This document shows, in pieces, positions 8,439-15,800 of a stretch of DNA of 31,900 nucleotides (position 1 is the first letter of the stretch; every line of letters starts with the position of its first letter). The translations under genes and the position numbers were made by a program. The notes beneath the pieces are model-generated. The model saw only the letters and a program-made list of their open reading frames with translations. It made no database searches and was not told the origin of the DNA. The DNA is from JBBQIY01 sp964618405 (GTDB lineage Bacteria; Verrucomicrobiota; Kiritimatiellia; RFP12; UBA3636), in the NCBI GenBank assembly GCA_964618405.1, contig CAZUAY010000004.1:1-31900 (forward strand). The letters are read 5' to 3'.

Positions 8439-8808
8439 TCTCGAGCACATGCAGGAGAAGGACAACTGCTACTCCTTGCGTATGCCTGACGATGAGCGAA
8501 AAATGTTTCTCGCTTCCGGTGCGCGGCTGGGTTTAGCCGACTGCCAGAAAAAATACGGCGACAAAGGTTCGTTTATCGCCGATCCGCAATTCCAAGGAAT
8601 GGGAACGGCCGGAAAGGCAGCCGAGGCGGCCGCCGGCAGTTCGTCTTTTCCGCCGGATCATCTGATTGGCAAGAAAGACCTCGATTTCCCGGACGTGTTC
8701 GCGACGAATCCGAAGCTGGTCGAACGCGGCATCGGGCTTCAGCCCGAGGCGTTCAAGGATTTCCATTTCAACATGAACAAACTCCAAAAAGTACAGGAGT
8801 CTAAATGA
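8364..8808 (+). pseudogene. Out-of-frame 3' remnant of the beta-helix/FN3 gene
   Basis: Read in the +1 frame relative to the gene above, this segment encodes RNIIIDNVAHK, DDERKMF and KKDLDFPDVFATNP...GIGLQPEAFKDFHFN. These match the last ~160 residues of the intact paralogue (RNIITDNVPHK, VERKMF, KKDLDFPDLFATNP...GIGLQPEAFKEFHFN). It has no start or ribosome-binding site of its own. The absence of stops until the natural TGA at 8806-8808 suggests the deletion is recent, or is an assembly artefact. Confidence 0.8.
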
Positions 8809-8837
8809 AGTATTACCTTTAGGTGCCTAGAGAATTA

Positions 8838-8851
8838 CTGACTACTCACTA
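8838..8851. repeat. Heptamer tandem repeat, two units
   Basis: CTGACTA followed by CTCACTA, 30 bp after the stop of the beta-helix remnant. Two units alone would not be convincing, but CTGACTA is identical to a unit of the array at 3885-3891. Confidence 0.45.
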
Positions 8852-8898
8852 TGAATATGCGAAACTTGGTGGTTATAATAAATTTGAAGTGGGGACAA

Positions 8899-11337
8899 AT
8901 GCACTCAAGGATGCGATTCAGACACCCTGTTTCTTCTGGTTGGTTTGAGATTTTGTTTGCCTGCCTGTTGTTGTGTCCGATTGTGCAATGCGATGCCGCG
9001 CCAGTCGTTGAGGTTTCCAAAGGCATCGAACAGGCGGCCCTCGAAACATTACAAACATCCCTGACCCATGATACCGACTGGGTTCGAGTGCATGCGGCGG
9101 AGTTCATGGTGGCGTTGGGTGTTAACCCGGAAAAGGTTTGCGAACTGTTTGTATCTCAGGCGGCCACGCATGGTGATCAGGCACCCTACCGGATTGGTGT
9201 CTGGCGAGTTCTGGCGATTGGCGATTTCGACGATCTACGCCGCTCGGCGTGGCTGGACAAGATCCGGCAGGCCTTTCTTGATTCCGCTGGACCGGACCGC
9301 CTGCACGCCGTGGAAACTCTGGGAAAACTAGGCTACCAACCGACTGTGGGAGAGCGTGCCGCGCTCCAGGATTATATCCGGGAACGCCCGTCTTCCGAAG
9401 CCGTTATGGCGCAATGGGTGTTGGCCAACGGTAGAGACGAGGCTGAGATAGCGGCACTCGTAGGCTATCTGGACAATGATGATGCTCTAACGCGCCTGAG
9501 GGCGGGAGCGGCGTTGAGTTCTCTGGGTCCGCTTCCTGATCAGTATTGGCAGAGATTGTCGGTTCGGGCGCTAAGCGAACCGGAGGATTCACCGGCTCGG
9601 GTGCATCTGCTGGAAGCCGCTTGGGCGATGAATCCGAACGGCACTCAGGCAGAAGATGTCCGAGTGCTATTGGCTGGCCTGCTCCAGTCGGATGATCCGG
9701 CAGAACGAAAGTATGCCGCTGGTGCTTTTGCTAAGCACGGGGAGGTGCGGGATGTCGTCCTTTTACATCCGCTCTTGCAGGATGCCGATTCGGATGTCCG
9801 GGTTTTCTCCGCCTGTGCCATCCTGCGTATCCTGCGGCGTATCCCCAAGGTGATCGCTCCTCTGGACTGGGCGATCATCGGGTTCTACTTTTTGAGCATG
9901 CTGGGTATCGGGTTGTTTTTTTCCCGGCGCACCAACACGGCGGATGACTACCTGCTCGGCGGCCGGAACCAGCGACCCTGGGCTGTCGGCCTGTCGCTGT
10001 TCGCCACCTTGCTCAGTACACTCTCCTACATCGCTTATCCCGGTGAAATCATCAAGCACGGGCCAATGATTGTGGGCGGGTTGCTGGCTTATCCTCTGAT
10101 CTTTTTGCTGGTGGGTTTCCTGTTTATTCCTGTGGTGATGCGGCTGCATGTGACCAGCGCTTACGAAATTCTGGAGCAACGTCTCGGGTTGGGTGTCCGG
10201 ATGTGTGGTTCGGTAATTTTCATCTTGCTCCGGATGGCGTGGATGGCGGCGATCATCTATGTCACCACATCCGCCGTCATTATTCCAGTGCTGGGTCTGG
10301 ATCCGCGATGGGCACCATGGATCGGCGTGGTCATTGGTGTCATCACGCTGGTTTATACCTCGCTCGGCGGACTGCAGGCGGTGATTTGGACGGACGTGGT
10401 GCAGACCTTTATCCTCTTTTTTGGCGCTCTGGCGACGTTGGCGCTGATTAGTATCCATTTCGGTGGGTTCGGGTGGTTCCCTGTCCACTGGGCGCCGAAT
10501 TGGGATCCGCCGGTCGTGTGGTTCAATGCCGATGTGCGTGTCACGCTAGCCGGTTCGTTCATGATGATGTTGGGGTGGTTTGTTTGCACAGCCGGCTCGG
10601 ATCAGATGGCCATCCAGCGCTACCTGGCCACTCGCGATGCCGGCGCGGCGCGGCGCATGCTGGCCACGTCCCTCTCAGCGTCACTGCTGGTGACCCTGCT
10701 GCTGCTGTTCATGGGTTTTGCGCTGCTCGCCTATTTTCAGGCCAACCCCCAGCTTCTGCCGGATGGGCAATCCTTGCAAAAATCCGCCGACCAGCTTTTC
10801 CCGCGCTATATCGTTTTCGGTCTGCCGCAGGGCATTTCCGGGCTGGTCGTGGCGGGTCTGCTGGCGGCAGCCATGAGCAGTCTGTCGTCCGGGGTCAATT
10901 CCGTCGCCACGGTCATCCAGATGGACTTTGTCGAGCGCTTTTCTCGTAAGCTCCCCACCGGGCGGGCGTCTGTGCGTCAAGCCAGGTGGATTTCCGCCGC
11001 CGTCGGTGTCGTCGTGATCCTGCTCAGCCTGTCCGTCGGCCAAGTGAAGGGCAACATGCTCGAGGTCGTCAACAAAGTCGGCAACCTGTTGACTGCGCCG
11101 CTCTTTTTGCTTTTCTTTATGGCTCTCTATGTGCCCTGGGCACGCAGTCTGGCGACCCTCATCGCCGTGGTCTCCAGCACCGTGGTGGCTGTGGCAATTG
11201 CCTATTTCGAAGTGTTCGGGCTTTCCTTTATCTGGATCACCCCGGTCTCCCTAGCCGTTGGCGTCCTTTTGGGATCCGGACTCAGCCTGATCCCGCTGGG
11301 GTTTACGGCTCGGCAGCGGGTGGAAATGTCGAAGTAG
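8899..11337 (+). CDS. HEAT-repeat / sodium:solute symporter (SSS) fusion protein
   Basis: 812 aa from the ATG at 8899; ATGs at 8851 and 8857 are in frame but give an over-long basic leader. I prefer 8899 because GTGGGG precedes it, a TATAAT sits at 8874-8879, and it places a clean signal sequence (FEILFACLLLCPIVQCDA) near the N-terminus. Residues ~30-315 are helical HEAT/PBS-type repeats (e.g. DPAERKYAAGAFAKHGEVRDVV, DADSDVRVFSACAILRIL), predicted extracytoplasmic. From PLDWAIIGFYF (about 9855) comes a full SSS transporter with multiple membrane helices, the early motif ADDYLLGGRNQRPW and the family signature GSDQMAIQRYLATRD. SSS proteins couple Na+ entry to uptake of sugars, acids or similar solutes. 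Here it probably imports products of the surrounding glycan-degrading enzymes. The fused HEAT domain is unusual. Confidence 0.88.
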   Translation: MHSRMRFRHPVSSGWFEILFACLLLCPIVQCDAAPVVEVSKGIEQAALETLQTSLTHDTDWVRVHAAEFMVALGVNPEKVCELFVSQAATHGDQAPYRIGVWRVLAIGDFDDLRRSAWLDKIRQAFLDSAGPDRLHAVETLGKLGYQPTVGERAALQDYIRERPSSEAVMAQWVLANGRDEAEIAALVGYLDNDDALTRLRAGAALSSLGPLPDQYWQRLSVRALSEPEDSPARVHLLEAAWAMNPNGTQAEDVRVLLAGLLQSDDPAERKYAAGAFAKHGEVRDVVLLHPLLQDADSDVRVFSACAILRILRRIPKVIAPLDWAIIGFYFLSMLGIGLFFSRRTNTADDYLLGGRNQRPWAVGLSLFATLLSTLSYIAYPGEIIKHGPMIVGGLLAYPLIFLLVGFLFIPVVMRLHVTSAYEILEQRLGLGVRMCGSVIFILLRMAWMAAIIYVTTSAVIIPVLGLDPRWAPWIGVVIGVITLVYTSLGGLQAVIWTDVVQTFILFFGALATLALISIHFGGFGWFPVHWAPNWDPPVVWFNADVRVTLAGSFMMMLGWFVCTAGSDQMAIQRYLATRDAGAARRMLATSLSASLLVTLLLLFMGFALLAYFQANPQLLPDGQSLQKSADQLFPRYIVFGLPQGISGLVVAGLLAAAMSSLSSGVNSVATVIQMDFVERFSRKLPTGRASVRQARWISAAVGVVVILLSLSVGQVKGNMLEVVNKVGNLLTAPLFLLFFMALYVPWARSLATLIAVVSSTVVAVAIAYFEVFGLSFIWITPVSLAVGVLLGSGLSLIPLGFTARQRVEMSK

Positions 11338-11368
11338 GGGAGAGGGTGGAAGCCCTTCGGGCAGAGAA

Positions 11369-11403
11369 GTGGCGAGTGGCGAGTAGTGAATGGCGAGTGG
11401 CGC
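11369..11403. repeat. Heptamer tandem repeat, five units
   Basis: Units GTGGCGA, GTGGCGA, GTAGTGA, ATGGCGA, GTGGCGC, starting 32 bp after the symporter stop. On the minus strand one rotation of the middle unit reads CTCACTA, the unit seen at 8845, linking this array to the others despite its different dominant unit. Confidence 0.65.
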
Positions 11404-11427
11404 AAGGTAGGGTGTCCAGCGCTATTT

Positions 11428-11475
11428 TTAAAAAAGTTTTTAATGCTTGCACTTATCAAGAGGAGAGGCTAGACT
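11428..11475 (+). promoter_or_regulatory. AT-rich palindrome plus promoter upstream of the DUF4838 gene
   Basis: A perfect palindrome with 7-bp arms TTAAAAA/TTTTTAA (11428-11443, 2-bp centre) ends 3 bp before TTGCAC (11447-11452). After a 17-bp spacer comes TAGACT (11470-11475). The palindrome could be an operator or UP-like element. The leader is about 140 nt and contains a small hairpin GGGTT/AACCC (11493-11497 and 11503-11507). Confidence 0.45.
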
Positions 11476-11621
11476 ATGTGTTTAGTGAAATTGGGTTTTC
11501 GTAACCCGCTCAGTAACGCGTATGCGGCAAGTGGATTCCTGAGGTACTTGAAAAAAACGCCGTGAACGGTTGCGAAAAATAGCATGATGAAAAACCATAA
11601 AAACAAAAAGCCAGCAACACT

Positions 11622-14252
11622 ATGAAAAAAGCGATTAGTCTGATTTACGGGATGTTTTTAGTCCTGACCGTTTTTGCCGCCCCCGTTTCAACGGATCCCA
11701 AACTGGGAGAGGCTCAGATGATCTGGGTGGCGAAGGGGATGCCGACGGCACCTATCTTTCTTCCGACGGAGGATCCGACCGGAGAAGTCCACAAGGCGGC
11801 GGACGACCTCGCCGACTATGTGGAAAAGATTAGCGGCAGTCGTCCTGAAGTGATCCAAGGAACTCCGGAGCCGCTGCCGGAAAGTGGCGTGTGGGTTGGC
11901 TTTCAGCCGGTGCTGGAAGACCTTTTTCCAGATATCGATTTCAAGTTCACGCAGCCGGAAGAGATTCTCGTCGCCGCCAACGCTCAGCACCTTGTCATTG
12001 TGGGGCGCGACCGTGAGCCTTTTACTATTAAACCGCCCCTCACCTACAGTCCGATAAAAGTCGGCGAGTTTGGAACAGCCAACGCCGTGTCGACGTTCAT
12101 CCATGACCGGTTGGATGTGCGCTGGCTCTGGCCGGGCGAACTGGGCACGGATATTCCGCACCGGGAGCGGATTGCCTTCGCGCCTTTCACCTTCCGGTTT
12201 AACCCCCCGATCCGGTCTCGCCGCTTTCAACTCGAGCCTCGGTATCGTCACACCCAGGGTGCGGACATAACCGCCGTCAACTATTTTTGGGAGAATGCAC
12301 ATCGGCTGAACGGCCGCAGCTCGCACGTCCTGCCGCGCGATCACGCCTACAACGACTGGTCTGATCGTTACGGCGAGGCTCATCCGGAATATTTCGCCTT
12401 GCAACCCGACGGAACCCGGGCCCGAGGACGCGATGTGAAGTTATGCGTTTCCAATCCCGATGTCGCCCGTCAATGGGTGGACAATCAGGTTGAGTTGTTG
12501 CGCGAGAACCCCAACGTAGTATCGCTAGGTGCAACACCGAACGATGGCGGCGGCTGGTGCGTCTGCGAGAACTGCCGCGCCATGGATCATCCTGATGCCC
12601 CTCGCGGAGTCCTTACCGAGCGTTATGTCAAATACTGGAACTCTCTAGCCCGCGGATTACGCGAGCGGGTACCCGAACACGGCGTGTTCCTCGACATGCT
12701 GGCCTATGCGGCGTACCAGATGCCGCCCATCGAAACGCGGCTGGAGGACGGAATTGCCACTACGTTTGTAGGCCATTATCCGTTGAGCAACGAGGCCGAT
12801 TGGAGCAAGACCCAGGAGGCGATGCGGGGATGGAAGGCGATGGGAGCCAAATCGATCGGCTATCGACCGAACATGCACTGGTACGATGGTGGTTTCTGGG
12901 GCATGCCCTCCGTAGCGATGGCGAAAACGCATGCTCTTTTCAAAATGCTCTCGGAAATGAACTGTCACGTTTTGGAGATCGATTCTGTATTTATGTTTTC
13001 GTCGACCCAGGGTCCGCAGCATTATCTCATGGCTCGGTTAACCTACGATCCGGCTGCCGATGGGCATGCGATCCTGCGCGATTTCTACACGCGCGGCTTC
13101 GGACCGGCTGCGGACGATGTGCAGGCCTACTACGAGCTGCTTGAAGCGGCTCACGCCGAACTGGTGGATAACCCGGCCTGGCGTATTTCATCCGGCGCTC
13201 GTGTTGAACACCTCGAACTGCTGCGCCGGATTCATACGCCCGATCGCCTCGAACAGGCACGCGTCATACTTGATCGTGCGCGTAAGAGTGCTGAGGCCAA
13301 GGGGGTTGATCCGGTCTATGCCGCACGCGTGGTTTTTGTTCGTGCGGGGCTGGAGTTTGTTGCCCTCAACATGGAGGCCGCCACTTACATGGAACGCGTG
13401 CGGCGCACTCAGGGAGGGGATCGGGAGGCGGTGAAGCGGGCGCAGGAGATCTGCGCCACGCGCGATAAGTTACTCGCCGAAGCACCGCCCTTCGCCATCG
13501 ATACGACGTTGATTCAACAGCGTATCGTTGCGACCAACTCTCCGTTCGCACGGAAGATGGGCGACTATATCGGGCCGCCGAGCCCGCAGTTCATCGAGGC
13601 AAAAGCGGCGGTAGCGGCGGAAGCGGCACCCAAGCTTGCGGTGGTACACCTTTGGAAGGAGGATTTTAAAGACGACTTTGCACGGGAAACGCTGGGTGAC
13701 GCATGGAAAGTGGTTTCGGGTGCGTGGGCGATACGGGACGGCATACTGGTCGCCTCGAGCGATCGCGATGACAACATCCTGTTGCTGGCTCGCCCCATGC
13801 CGGGATTGCAGCGGATTGAATTCGTCGTTGCGGCCACCCCTCCAGACTGGGAGAAGAACCCGGAAGGCGCAATCGTTGAAATCTGCGACCTGACCGCATT
13901 GATCCATACAAGCGCTGAGAAACCATTGGAGGGCTATACGGTTCAGTTCGGCTCCCAGTTCAATACGCTCAACGCCGTCCGTCGCCAGCGCGCGATTGTG
14001 GCGGCGGAAAACACTCTCAAAGTCGAGCCGGGTCGTTTTTATACCCTTGTGGCGGAGTTCGACGGGCAGCATGTTCGCTTAAGCATCGACGGCAAGAAGG
14101 TTCTGGAATATGAGGAAAAAGATCCTCTACTAGGACCCGGCCATGACCGGATCGGGATCTATTCCTACACGCCGGTGCAGGTGAAGTCCGTGCGCGTTTT
14201 CACAGCCGAAGCGCGAGCGACCGAATTCCACGACGATCCAGATGCGGATTAA
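11622..14252 (+). CDS. Secreted DUF4838-family protein with C-terminal LamG/DUF1080-like domain
   Basis: 876 aa with a signal peptide (ISLIYGMFLVLTVFA, cleavage about residue 20). Residues ~45-175 have the alpha-glucuronidase-like N-terminal domain found before many GH67-type and DUF4838 catalytic domains (AADDLADYVEKISGSRPEV, VSTFIHDRLDVRWLWPGELG). The DUF4838 core follows (~190-560) with KLCVSNPDVARQWV and a CxCxxC at C313/C315/C318. From about 675 to 865 there is a beta-sandwich (KDDFARETLGDAWKVVSGAWAIRDGILVASS ... VRLSIDGKKVLEY) like DUF1080/LamG sugar-binding domains. DUF4838 proteins are putative glycosidases, possibly on uronates, but the activity is unproven. A second DUF4838 protein lies at 24941. 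The start lacks a strong Shine-Dalgarno sequence. Confidence 0.85.
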   Translation: MKKAISLIYGMFLVLTVFAAPVSTDPKLGEAQMIWVAKGMPTAPIFLPTEDPTGEVHKAADDLADYVEKISGSRPEVIQGTPEPLPESGVWVGFQPVLEDLFPDIDFKFTQPEEILVAANAQHLVIVGRDREPFTIKPPLTYSPIKVGEFGTANAVSTFIHDRLDVRWLWPGELGTDIPHRERIAFAPFTFRFNPPIRSRRFQLEPRYRHTQGADITAVNYFWENAHRLNGRSSHVLPRDHAYNDWSDRYGEAHPEYFALQPDGTRARGRDVKLCVSNPDVARQWVDNQVELLRENPNVVSLGATPNDGGGWCVCENCRAMDHPDAPRGVLTERYVKYWNSLARGLRERVPEHGVFLDMLAYAAYQMPPIETRLEDGIATTFVGHYPLSNEADWSKTQEAMRGWKAMGAKSIGYRPNMHWYDGGFWGMPSVAMAKTHALFKMLSEMNCHVLEIDSVFMFSSTQGPQHYLMARLTYDPAADGHAILRDFYTRGFGPAADDVQAYYELLEAAHAELVDNPAWRISSGARVEHLELLRRIHTPDRLEQARVILDRARKSAEAKGVDPVYAARVVFVRAGLEFVALNMEAATYMERVRRTQGGDREAVKRAQEICATRDKLLAEAPPFAIDTTLIQQRIVATNSPFARKMGDYIGPPSPQFIEAKAAVAAEAAPKLAVVHLWKEDFKDDFARETLGDAWKVVSGAWAIRDGILVASSDRDDNILLLARPMPGLQRIEFVVAATPPDWEKNPEGAIVEICDLTALIHTSAEKPLEGYTVQFGSQFNTLNAVRRQRAIVAAENTLKVEPGRFYTLVAEFDGQHVRLSIDGKKVLEYEEKDPLLGPGHDRIGIYSYTPVQVKSVRVFTAEARATEFHDDPDAD

Positions 14253-14283
14253 ATTAAAAAGCTTTTCATGAAGTTTCACCTGT

Positions 14284-14304
14284 CTGCCGTGCCGGCACAG
14301 GCAG
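14284..14304. repeat. GC-rich inverted repeat after the DUF4838 gene
   Basis: CTGCC (14284-14288) and GGCAG (14300-14304) flank the perfect palindrome GTGCCGGCAC, with one bulged A. It starts 32 bp after the stop. Only a poor T-run follows (TGTGTTTCATGGTTT), so terminator function is uncertain. The rest of 14253-14461 shows no gene. Confidence 0.45.
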
Positions 14305-14461
14305 ATGTGTTTCATGGTTTAAAATCCACGCAGAGTGGCAGCCCAGCTTCTCCCATCGCAGCCCTTCTGGCGCGTCCCTCAGGCACGAAGGTAGATCGGC
14401 TCGCTGATCCGCACATCAATGCCGACACCCCTGTCGCTAACGGATTACTGATTAAGTTAAA

Positions 14462-14478
14462 CAGGCTTATCCCACCCC
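14462..14478 (+). repeat. Left terminal inverted repeat of the IS
   Basis: 17 bp, CAGGCTTATCCCACCCC, identical to the reverse complement of 15687-15703. The adjacent TTAAA (14457-14461) is the left target-site copy. Confidence 0.85.
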
Positions 14479-14725
14479 ACCCCCATTCCGCCGGATGCAA
14501 ACCGCCATCGGACGGCCTAATACAGGGCGTCTCGTCACGTGACGCCGCCTCGCGGAGCGCCAAAAGACTTTTTTATTTTCGAAGTTTTTCCCCGTAGAGC
14601 CGTTCCGAGGAGCGTTCTTCACCGGGGGGGCGGTTCCGCGCGGTTTTTCCGCGTCCGAAACCCGTCGGATTCCCATCTGCCTGGGATAAGTTATCCCAAG
14701 CGCCCCAGCGATGGCCTCCGCCCCG

Positions 14726-15664
14726 TCAAAACGAGAAGAGAAGCTGCCGTTTTTCGATAGTGTCGGGTTTCCTCGGGCGGCCGCTGATGAAGGCGATTTT
14801 CTCGCACCGGAGCATTTCGCGCAGGTTGATGACGAAGGCCTGCACGCCGGTGGCTACCTTGTGGAAGCTGTCCTTCATCGCCTTCATCACGAATTTGTAT
14901 TCCTCGGTCTGCGTACGTAGGTACTGCGAGGTGAACAGGTAGGCCAAAACGCAGAGTGAGAGCAGGTTCGCAAGCCTCCTGAAGGTCCTCACCCTGGCCT
15001 CCTCAATGTGGTAGTCCTGTTTCACGCGCAGGAAAAAGGTCTCGATGCCCCAGCGGTCGAAGTAGGCCTGAGCCGCCTGTTGCGCAAGCCGCTTCAAGTC
15101 CTCATGCGTCAGGCCTTCGAAGCTTTTGCGCACGACGTAGAGGAATATTTCCTTTCCGTCGAAAAAGCTGGAGACGAGCATGACGGGGAAATAGGAGGTC
15201 GTTTTGGACTTTTTATCCTCGTGGGGGAAGTTTCCGAGCTTGTACTTGAGGTGCGCGTTCTGCGTCCCGTTGGCGCGGACTAGCTTCGTGTCCCACCCCG
15301 CTTCCCTTTGGAATGCCTCCGAGATCTCAAGCCCGTCTCCGAAGACGTCCCGCTTCATGTACTGCACGCGGATGACGGCCTTGTAGCCACGGCCGAAGAG
15401 GAAGGAGAGCAGCGCGTCGCTGTCATATCCCCGGTCCAAGGCAAGCTGTCCGAGACCCTTGGTCGCCAGAAAGAGCTGATCGATGAGCCTGCGGGTCGCC
15501 TCCGGCGCCCCAGTCCTGCCCTTTTGTAGTTCGATAAGTAGAGGGATTGCGACGCCGCGGCCCACGGGGACGACGCTCGCCCCGATCACGTCGTGTCCCA
15601 TCGCCGTGACGCCGCGGCTTCCGTCGTGCCCCTTCGCCATCCGCCTAGGCCGGGAAGCCGGCAT
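14726..15664 (-). CDS. N-terminally truncated IS4-family DDE transposase, likely inactive
   Basis: 312-aa frame with the C-terminal two thirds of an IS4-type transposase. The second catalytic Asp is D77 in LALDRGYDS, and the third residue E208 lies in the diagnostic Y-(2)-R-(3)-E-(6)-K motif (YFDRWGIETFFLRVK). The first catalytic Asp appears to be in LDASAWN, encoded at 15680-15682, just upstream of the ATG at 15662-15664. That stretch runs into the terminal inverted repeat with no possible start codon before the TAA at 15704-15706, which the target duplication itself creates. So the usual ~100 N-terminal residues and the first Asp are missing from any product made here. Best read as an internal-deletion derivative mobilised in trans. 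Confidence 0.8.
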   Translation of the reverse strand: MPASRPRRMAKGHDGSRGVTAMGHDVIGASVVPVGRGVAIPLLIELQKGRTGAPEATRRLIDQLFLATKGLGQLALDRGYDSDALLSFLFGRGYKAVIRVQYMKRDVFGDGLEISEAFQREAGWDTKLVRANGTQNAHLKYKLGNFPHEDKKSKTTSYFPVMLVSSFFDGKEIFLYVVRKSFEGLTHEDLKRLAQQAAQAYFDRWGIETFFLRVKQDYHIEEARVRTFRRLANLLSLCVLAYLFTSQYLRTQTEEYKFVMKAMKDSFHKVATGVQAFVINLREMLRCEKIAFISGRPRKPDTIEKRQLLFSF

Positions 15665-15686
15665 GTTCCAGGCGCTAGCGTCGAGG

Positions 15687-15703
15687 GGGGTGGGATAAGC
15701 CTG
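15687..15703 (-). repeat. Right terminal inverted repeat of the IS
   Basis: 17 bp ending ...AAGCCTG at 15703, the mirror of 14462-14478, followed by target-site copy TTAAA (15704-15708). On the minus strand it is read as codons leading into the truncated transposase, with no gap for the normal N-terminus. Confidence 0.85.
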
Positions 15704-15710
15704 TTAAACC

Positions 15711-15744
15711 CCGAGGTAGACAAACGCCTCGGTTTGTGTATAAT
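15711..15744 (+). promoter_or_regulatory. Promoter with overlapping inverted repeat, 8 bp from the IS
   Basis: TAGACA (15717-15722), a 16-bp spacer and a perfect TATAAT (15739-15744); a second overlapping TATAAT spans 15744-15749. The inverted repeat CCGAGG/CCTCGG (15711-15716 and 15727-15732) straddles the -35 and could be a repressor site. It is followed by TTTGTGT, so a leftover terminator is an alternative. Confidence 0.5.
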
Positions 15745-15800
15745 ATAATCCGTTTACAAGGTACACGATCATGCGGAAACGACATGTTAAGGAGATCAAG

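Larger units (their letters stand above)
14462..15703 (-). mobile_element. IS4-type insertion element, 1242 bp, probably non-autonomous
   Basis: Both ends carry the same 17-bp inverted repeat, beginning CAGGCTTATCCC at 14462 and mirrored up to 15703. TTAAA flanks both sides (14457-14461 and 15704-15708) as a 5-bp target duplication, so the boundaries are firm. Inside is one minus-strand transposase frame lacking its N-terminal part. About 264 bp beyond its stop are non-coding and include an inverted repeat GGCGTC/GACGCC (14526-14531 and 14541-14546) and a T-rich run near 14569-14580. IS4-like by its transposase motif; subgroup undetermined. Confidence 0.85.

Noticed and set aside
14312..14563. 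Small minus-strand open frame spanning the left IS end
   Set aside because: It crosses the target duplication and inverted repeat, has no recognisable motif, and would be a chimera of flank and IS.
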